A DNA stretch of 11,626 nucleotides. It comes from Microcaldota archaeon (GTDB lineage: Archaea > Micrarchaeota > Micrarchaeia > Anstonellales > Bilamarchaeaceae). The position numbers and the translations under genes are program-made. The notes beneath the pieces are model-generated. The model worked only from the letters and a program-made list of their open reading frames with translations, did not search any database and was not told the origin of the DNA. The stretch lies in the NCBI GenBank assembly GCA_026992595.1, contig JALWZW010000066.1, positions 1 to 11,626 on the forward strand, written 5' to 3'. Shown piece by piece: positions 7,333 to 11,626 of this stretch (positions are counted from its first letter, which is position 1; every line of letters starts with the position of its first letter).

Positions 7333-8307
7333 CTATCCATCAGCAAAAGAGAGATAAGCGAAGATTTCCATTTCCTTCTTGCTTAAGCCGCCGTGATGAG
7401 AGCGGTCTTTATAGGAATAAAAGGGGAAGGAAAGAAAATAGCGGTCATTAGGCAAAACCAGCACATCGGGCTTATTTATATGATTTCCTTTAAAAAAGCT
7501 GGAAGAGTCATAGGCGCGGAGAACATCTCCCCATTCCTCCTTCAAAACATCTACCACCTCCTCTTTCCTCACCCCTTCCTTAAGCTTAACCATCCCTACA
7601 CGAGAACTGCCAAACAGCGGCTTCTTAATATACTTCTCTATAGAGGTCCAAGGATAGATTCTTTCTTCGCACACAAGATGGCCATGGTCGGAGAGGACGG
7701 CCACCGCGCCCAACCGCTCTCGTGCAACCGCAAAAAAATCGTTTAAAGAATAGAGGAGTTCTTCTGCCTTTTCACTATACCCTTCTTTATGAAGAATTCC
7801 ATCCAACTTATCAAAATAAATATAGTTAAATTGCGCTTTAGAAGCAGATAAAGAGGGGAGGAGGTGGAAGAAAGAGCGGTAGGGAATTGCTTGAGAAGAA
7901 GAGAGATGCTTACTCAAAGGGCTAGAAGCAATAGAGGCGGGCAAATAAAGTGCGCATTTTACACCTTTTTCCTCCATTCTCTCAAATACCGGCTTCCAAA
8001 AGAAAAGGCGCCTCTCATCCACATCTTTCAAGATTGCCCCCGAAGGAGTGGAAAAGGGTAAGGGGAGAAAAGGTTCCTCTGCACCTTCCCTATAAACCAT
8101 CCATTCAAATATGCCGTGCTTCTCTACAGGCAATAAAGAGTAGAGAGAGGTTAGAATAGGAGCGGTGGAAGAAGGAAATAAAGTGCGCATTGCCTTTTTT
8201 TCAAACCCATCAAGAGGCAAAGTACCTAAACCATCTATTAGAAAAACATAAATCTTCCTCTTAAAGGAATAACTGATTAGTTCTTTCCAAAAGTCCAACA
8301 AATTCAT
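7333..8307 (-). CDS. Alkaline-phosphatase-superfamily phosphodiesterase / nucleotide pyrophosphatase
   Basis: Predicted soluble metal-dependent hydrolase of 324 residues in the type I phosphodiesterase/nucleotide pyrophosphatase family. Visible landmarks, numbered from one residue before the chosen ATG: FLIDGLG with metal ligand D26; FPSSTAP with likely nucleophile T49, followed by LYSLLPVEKHGIFEW, which matches the LTG-x-P-x-x-H-G-I segment of the family; YIYFDKLDGILHKEG with D170 and H174; VLSDHGH with D208 and H209; and near the C-terminus H-H-G-G (305-308). The full set of metal ligands seems present, so it should be active. No signal peptide is seen. I chose the ATG at 8305-8307; a TTG one codon upstream is less likely. 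A weak TATA-like CTTTTAAAC (8331-8339) sits about 28 bases upstream. It precedes sufB by 57 bases on the same strand, but sufB has its own promoter. Physiological substrate unknown. Confidence 0.78.
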   Translation of the reverse strand: MNLLDFWKELISYSFKRKIYVFLIDGLGTLPLDGFEKKAMRTLFPSSTAPILTSLYSLLPVEKHGIFEWMVYREGAEEPFLPLPFSTPSGAILKDVDERRLFFWKPVFERMEEKGVKCALYLPASIASSPLSKHLSSSQAIPYRSFFHLLPSLSASKAQFNYIYFDKLDGILHKEGYSEKAEELLYSLNDFFAVARERLGAVAVLSDHGHLVCEERIYPWTSIEKYIKKPLFGSSRVGMVKLKEGVRKEEVVDVLKEEWGDVLRAYDSSSFFKGNHINKPDVLVLPNDRYFLSFPFYSYKDRSHHGGLSKKEMEIFAYLSFADG

Positions 8308-8449
8308 CAAAAATTTATGGGGAAGTAAAGGTTTAAAAGAGTGGTGAAAATGAGAGGTAGAGAGGGAAGATGCGAGTTAAACAGCATAGAGGATAGAGTA
8401 ATAAAATTTTGTGTATAAGTAAATAGAGGGAAAACGCGAGGGAATAAAA
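8308..8449. other. Divergent intergenic region between phosphodiesterase and methyltransferase
   Basis: Holds no gene. The right half is purine-rich on the plus strand. A TATA-like TAATAAAATTTT at about 8399-8410 would place a start site near 8430, giving a short leader that includes the GCGAGGGA ribosome-binding site (8436-8443) of the methyltransferase. It is the likely left boundary of the inserted restriction-modification module. Confidence 0.45.
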
Positions 8450-9688
8450 ATGTTAAAAAATAACGGAAAGGCGAGTAATGAGAAAAGCGAGTCCGGAGAA
8501 GAAGAAAAACCGATCCGTGGATTTATTTTCGCCTGTTCTAATAAAACAGAGGCAGAATGTTTTGAGAGAGAAGTATTAGGGACGGACAACATTTATGGTC
8601 CAGTGGTTATAAGGATAAGAAAAGGGGATTTGTTATTTCTTATAAACTTAGATAAAGACAATCTCTATGGAGTATTTAAAGCTACTTCTGATGGAGGATT
8701 TAATATAGAACCCCTCGCATGGAAAGGGAGATACCCTTACCAAGTAAAATTTAGAATACTAGGTGAAAAAATAGAAATAAAAGGCGCAAGTAAAATACTC
8801 AGCAAATTTGGCATAAAAAGGAATACGCCAATAGTTGGAAAAACCTTACAAGAGTTTTTAGATTTATTTATTAAAACCCTCCTAAACAAAAACAAAGACA
8901 TTGGCCCTATAGAGGAAGAGAAGAAAAAAATAAATGTTAAGAGAATAGATATAGAAAAAGAAATACCTCTTATTGAAAGCACCACATTTTGGGATTTTCC
9001 AAAACAAAGCTACGGAATAACGCCCAAAGGAAACAACAAATATCCAGGCGTCACCCCTGCACTCATAATCTACAACATGGTTTGGAGATACACAAAACCA
9101 GGCGATTTAGTAGTGGATCCGATGGCAGGGAGCGGAACAACATGGGATGTCTGCAAAGCAGAAAAGCGAAGGTGTATTTGCTATGATATAGCACCTACAC
9201 GGCCTGAGATAATTCAAAATGACGCACGAAAAATACCACTAAAAGAAAACACAGTAGATATGATTTTTATTGATTCTCCCTATGGAGACAACATCAAATA
9301 CAATGATCATCCTGGCTGCATCGGAAAAATATCGGCAGAAGATGAACGGTTTTATGAAGAACTTGAAAAAGTCATGAAGGAATGTCAAAGAATATTAAAG
9401 CCGGGCAAAGTTTTGGGATGGCTTATAGGAGATCAATGGGTAAAAGGAAGGTTTACGCCAGTAGGCTTTAAGATATACGAACGGCTATGTAAATACTTTG
9501 AACCTGTAGACATAATATGTGTAGCAAGAAGAGGGCAGGCATCCAATACGAGCGTATGGCACAATAGAGCAAGAAGGTTCAACTTTTACTTGCGCGGCTT
9601 TAAATATTTATTACTTATGAGAAAACAAGACAACAAGAAAAAAGACACCTCACCACGAAAAATAAAATGGGCATACTACGAAAGATAG
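8450..9688 (+). CDS. DNA methyltransferase (N4-cytosine/N6-adenine type) with N-terminal DCD-like domain
   Basis: Predicted DNA amino-methyltransferase of 412 residues. After a polar start of about 20 residues, residues 23-103 form a separate domain: G-F-I-F-A-C-S-N-K-T, then a helix with ECFEREVLG, KGDLLFLINLD, LYGVFKATSDGGFNIEP, AW, and YPYQVKFRI. This order closely matches the plant DCD (Development and Cell Death) domain, which resembles YTH/EVE-type readers. The C-terminal half (about 175-392) is the methylase: WDFPKQSYG, SAM-binding motif I DPMAGSGTT (223-231), D-I-A-P after the second strand, catalytic motif IV D-S-P-Y (275-278) in the place of SPPY/DPPY, then LKPGKVLGWLIGDQW. Together this suggests m4C or m6A modification. 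It has a good ribosome-binding site and ends 12 bases before the nuclease gene. Adenine-rich codons and few GCGC words set it apart from neighbours, as expected for an acquired gene. Confidence 0.85.
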   Translation: MLKNNGKASNEKSESGEEEKPIRGFIFACSNKTEAECFEREVLGTDNIYGPVVIRIRKGDLLFLINLDKDNLYGVFKATSDGGFNIEPLAWKGRYPYQVKFRILGEKIEIKGASKILSKFGIKRNTPIVGKTLQEFLDLFIKTLLNKNKDIGPIEEEKKKINVKRIDIEKEIPLIESTTFWDFPKQSYGITPKGNNKYPGVTPALIIYNMVWRYTKPGDLVVDPMAGSGTTWDVCKAEKRRCICYDIAPTRPEIIQNDARKIPLKENTVDMIFIDSPYGDNIKYNDHPGCIGKISAEDERFYEELEKVMKECQRILKPGKVLGWLIGDQWVKGRFTPVGFKIYERLCKYFEPVDIICVARRGQASNTSVWHNRARRFNFYLRGFKYLLLMRKQDNKKKDTSPRKIKWAYYER

Positions 9689-9700
9689 AGAGGGAAAAAA

Positions 9701-10386
9701 ATGAAATTTGAAGATTTAGTAGAATTGTATGAAAAAAAGAAGAAAAAATATGGGAAAGAGGCATACAAATATATTTCACAGATATTAAAGGAGGCTAAAG
9801 AGATTCATAAACGAGATTGGGAAAAAAGACCTACCCCAAATAAAGATCATGAGCAATCTTGGAGAGCATTTAAAGGAAAAAATTTTGAGAAGCTCATCAC
9901 ATACATTATAAAAAAAGAAATAGAAGAATTAGGGCTAAAAGTGGTTGAAGGCAGCCTCTTAGAAAGGAGTACAACGGAAAGAGAGTTAAGCAATGTAAAA
10001 AGAAATCTTCTTGTGGATTATGGGGAATTTGGCTCTCATTTGCCAGATGTAGACATAATTATTTATGAACCCACCGCCTTCAAAATAATGCCGTAATTTC
10101 AAGCAAAATAACCTTGAGAGAAAGAATAGCTCAAACAGGATATTGGAAATTGAAATTAATGCAAGACGAAGTTACAAAACATATTAAAGTGTTCTTTATA
10201 ACGCCAGATGAAGACCAGACATTAAAAAGAAAACACCCCGCAAAAAAAGGGAGAGCAATAGTAGAAGTGGATACCGATGGTAGTTATGTGATGAGCGAAG
10301 AAAAAGTAGAAGAAAGCGAGAAAGTGAAAATGTTTGACAAGTTTATTGAAGATCTGAAAAGATTGGTAGAGAAAAGCAGAAAGTAA
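9701..10386 (+). pseudogene. Type II restriction endonuclease, CCGG-family (BsaWI-like), broken by a -1 frameshift
   Basis: Two adjacent frames make one nuclease. The first (9701-10096, 131 residues) has an N-terminal Lys-rich helical part, FKGKNFEKLI (58-67) resembling the helix that opens PD-(D/E)XK nucleases, and HLPDVDIIIY with the PD aspartates D116/D118; it then stops at TAA. The second frame, entered at about 10093, reads V-I-S-S-K-I-T-L-R-E-R-I-A-Q-T and runs to 10386. It supplies the catalytic lysine and an R-E-R motif like that used by CCGG-cutting enzymes. One extra G in the ATGCC at 10088-10092 would join them as K-I-M-A-V-I-S-S-K in a 228-residue protein. Since the active-site lysine lies after the break, neither piece should cut alone. 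It follows the methyltransferase by 12 bases, with an AGAGAGGG ribosome-binding site. Sequencing error is an alternative. The exact family is inferred from motifs only. Confidence 0.68.
10088..10096 (+). other. Frameshift point in the endonuclease gene
   Basis: Reading ATG-CCG-TAA ends the first frame; ATGG-CC-GTA would carry on into the second. The conserved PD aspartates lie on one side and the lysine on the other. No canonical X-XXY-YYZ slippery heptamer or long homopolymer is present, so loss of one base is more likely than programmed recoding or phase variation. Confidence 0.6.
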
Positions 10387-10397
10387 AAACACAAACC

Positions 10398-10407
10398 CTT
10401 ATAAAAT
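10398..10407 (+). promoter_or_regulatory. sufC TATA box
   Basis: CTTATAAAAT is centred about 26 bases before the sufC ATG at 10429, giving a leaderless transcript. It begins 12 bases after the stop of the endonuclease remnant. Confidence 0.6.
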
Positions 10408-10409
10408 AA

Positions 10410-10425
10410 TTTAGGCATACCTAAA
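10410..10425. promoter_or_regulatory. Palindromic operator between sufC TATA box and start codon
   Basis: TTTAGG-CATA-CCTAAA, with the same 6-base arms and 4-base spacer as the sufB site. It covers the predicted transcription start region, 3 bases before the ATG, so a bound repressor would block RNA polymerase. The half-site is DtxR/IdeR-like. Confidence 0.72.
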
Positions 10426-10428
10426 AAC

Positions 10429-11169
10429 ATGCTTGAAATAAGAGGATTACGGGTAAGTATAGAAGAGAGGGAGATAATTAAAGGGTTGGATTTGGAGGTT
10501 AAGGACGGGGAGATACATGCGATAATGGGGCCTAACGGAGCTGGGAAGAGCAGTTTGGCGCAGGCGCTTATGGGTCACCCTAATTATAGCGTTAAAGGAA
10601 GCATAAAAATAGATGGGGAAGAGTTGGTGGGCAAAGGCGCGGATGAAAGGGCGCGGGCAGGGCTTTTTTTAGCATTCCAGCAACCGCAAGCGATAGAAGG
10701 TGTGAAGTTGGCGCAGTTTATAAGAAAGGCGCGCGCCTCTTTGGAAGGCAAGGAAGAGTTGGAAGTGGAAGAGATGCTCAAAATACAACACCAATTAGAA
10801 GATTATGTGGAGCAAGTGGGGCTTACCAAGGAGTTTTTAAAACGAGATATAAATTTGGGCTTCTCGGGAGGGGAGAAGAAAAGAGCGGAGATATTGCAGA
10901 TGATGGCGCTTAAACCTAAAGTGATAATTCTTGACGAGGTAGATTCAGGGCTGGATGTAGATGGTATCAGGCAGGTTGCAAACGCAGTGCTTAGCATGAA
11001 AGACGGGAAACGCTGCTTTTTAGTGATAACCCACTACCCGCGCATCCTTAAATATATAAGGCCTGACCGCGTGCATATCTTGGCTGGAGGGAGGATAGTG
11101 AAAAGCGGGGAAGAAGCATTGGCGCATGAAATAGAGGAAAAGGGCTATGAAGAGGTGTTGAGAAGTTGA
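10429..11169 (+). CDS. sufC: Fe-S cluster assembly ATPase SufC
   Basis: SufC is the cytosolic ABC-type ATPase whose hydrolysis drives cluster building on SufB. It has 246 residues, like the E. coli protein. All ABC motifs are visible: Walker A GPNGAGKS (34-41), Q-loop LAFQQPQAIEGV (81-92, Q84), signature GFSGGEKKR (144-152), Walker B VIILDE (165-170) followed by VDSGLDVDG, and the switch histidine H202 in V-I-T-H-Y. The FQQP, LGFSGGEKKR and DSGLDVD blocks are specific to SufC rather than to transporter ATPases. ATG lies close behind the palindromic operator, so the mRNA is likely leaderless. Its stop overlaps the sufS start (TTGA), forming a coupled sufC-sufS operon. The gene is rich in GCGC, unlike the methyltransferase and nuclease just upstream. 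Confidence 0.96.
   Translation: MLEIRGLRVSIEEREIIKGLDLEVKDGEIHAIMGPNGAGKSSLAQALMGHPNYSVKGSIKIDGEELVGKGADERARAGLFLAFQQPQAIEGVKLAQFIRKARASLEGKEELEVEEMLKIQHQLEDYVEQVGLTKEFLKRDINLGFSGGEKKRAEILQMMALKPKVIILDEVDSGLDVDGIRQVANAVLSMKDGKRCFLVITHYPRILKYIRPDRVHILAGGRIVKSGEEALAHEIEEKGYEEVLRS
11152..11157 (+). promoter_or_regulatory. Ribosome-binding site that supports the TTG start of sufS
   Basis: GAGGTG, inside the end of sufC, lies 8 bases before the TTG at 11166-11168. It is a close match to the archaeal Shine-Dalgarno core GGAGGTGA and supports this non-ATG start. Confidence 0.55.
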
Positions 11170-11626
11170 GAGAGGATTTTCCCCTGCTTAAAGAGGTTGT
11201 TTATTTAGATAATGCGGCAACCTCTCAAATGCCCAAACATTTGGCAGAAGAACTGGGAGAACTGTATAAAAGAAAGGCAAATGTGGCGCGCGGCATCTAT
11301 AAATTAGCAGAAGAGAGAACGCTTGAAGTAGAAGAAACGCGCGAAAAGGTGGCAAAGCACATTGAAGCAGAAAGTTCTGAAATAATATTTACAAAAAACA
11401 GCACCGAAGGAAGCAACCTTATAATGCGCTCTTTGTTTGAAGAGGTAAAGAGAGGAGATAAAATAGTGGTGAGCGTGCTAGAGCACCACAGCAACTTCCT
11501 CCCATGGTGGTATTTAGCACAAAAAAGAGGAGCAAAGTTAGAAGTGGTGGGGTTAGAAGAAGGGAACCTGGCGATGGGAGAGTTGGAAAGGAAAGCAAAG
11601 GGGGCAAAAATAGTGGCATGCACCGC
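11166..11626 (+). CDS. sufS: Cysteine desulfurase SufS, N-terminal part (3' truncated by window)
   Basis: SufS is the PLP-dependent enzyme that removes sulfur from L-cysteine and supplies it to the SufBC scaffold. About 153 residues are visible before the window ends. Starting at TTG, the protein reads M-R-E-D-F-P-L-L, then VYLDNAATSQMP (12-23), the usual SufS opening. It continues with NVARGIYKLAEE, a variant of the N-V-H-R-G-x-H family block, IIFTKNSTEGSNL (73-85) in the PLP phosphate-binding area, and VLEHHSNFLPW (104-114) with the cofactor-stacking histidine. The PLP lysine and the active-site cysteine are beyond the right edge. The TTG overlaps the sufC stop by two bases; no ATG occurs in frame nearby. 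Replacement of the usual first histidine of the HRG block by Ala (A41) is mildly unusual. Group II desulfurase assignment is firm; SufS versus CsdA is decided by the sufC neighbour. Confidence 0.9.
   Translation, partial: MREDFPLLKEVVYLDNAATSQMPKHLAEELGELYKRKANVARGIYKLAEERTLEVEETREKVAKHIEAESSEIIFTKNSTEGSNLIMRSLFEEVKRGDKIVVSVLEHHSNFLPWWYLAQKRGAKLEVVGLEEGNLAMGELERKAKGAKIVACT

Noticed and set aside
8308..8310. TTG start for the phosphodiesterase
   Set aside because: An ATG follows directly and no ribosome-binding site favours the TTG.
10082..10096. Programmed -1 frameshifting in the endonuclease gene
   Set aside because: No X-XXY-YYZ slippery heptamer and no clear downstream hairpin; a single base loss explains the shift more simply.
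10114..10386. A separate small gene starting at the TTG at 10114
   Set aside because: The conserved V-I-S-S-K stretch continues upstream of the TTG in the same frame, and there is no ribosome-binding site; it is the 3' half of the nuclease.
11297..11623. Minus-strand open frame opposite sufS
   Set aside because: Its complement is unmistakable SufS sequence.
1..11626. CRISPR arrays, tRNA or rRNA genes, insertion sequences
   Set aside because: No spaced repeats, cloverleaf or rRNA blocks, transposase motifs or terminal inverted repeats were found by reading; short structured RNAs could still be missed without a covariance search.

Overview
The window comes from an archaeon. It carries both subunits of DNA topoisomerase VI, an archaeal NMD3 protein, A/T-rich TATA-type promoters at leaderless distance from start codons, and a minimal archaeal-style Suf set (SufB, SufC, SufS, with no SufD in view). 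The lipoprotein with a lysozyme-like domain and the membrane-anchored trypsin-like protease would fit a euryarchaeal or DPANN-type genome. The exact lineage cannot be read from this sequence.

Layout. Positions 1-4314 (+) are an operon: the 3' part of top6B, then top6A, then an 861-residue cysteine-rich lipoprotein with a (beta/alpha)-barrel-like middle and a C-terminal lytic-transglycosylase-like domain. It meets nmd3 (-, 4311-4928) head to tail at a shared TTAA. A 75-bp divergent promoter region with two copies of a TATA element separates nmd3 from a trypsin-like membrane protease (+, 5004-5858). On the minus strand follow sufB (5887-7275) and an alkaline-phosphatase-superfamily phosphodiesterase (7333-8307). 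On the plus strand are a DNA methyltransferase (8450-9688), a frameshifted restriction endonuclease (9701-10386), sufC (10429-11169) and the 5' part of sufS (11166 to the window end).

How it fits together. SufB and SufC form the Fe-S scaffold/ATPase and SufS supplies sulfur. Both suf promoters carry the same palindrome, TTTAGG-N4-CCTAAA, which resembles operators of DtxR/IdeR-type metal-responsive regulators. The two suf transcription units, about 3.1 kb apart, therefore look like one regulon. Between them sits a restriction-modification module with different word composition (GCGC almost absent, against many copies in neighbouring genes), so it looks acquired.

Most unusual items: (1) the methyltransferase has an N-terminal domain that reads like the DCD (Development and Cell Death) domain known from plants, a possible nucleic-acid reader fused to a DNA methylase; (2) its partner nuclease, which resembles CCGG-family enzymes, is split by what looks like one missing G; (3) the paired suf operators; (4) a peptidoglycan-hydrolase-like lipoprotein in an archaeon, in an operon with topoisomerase VI.
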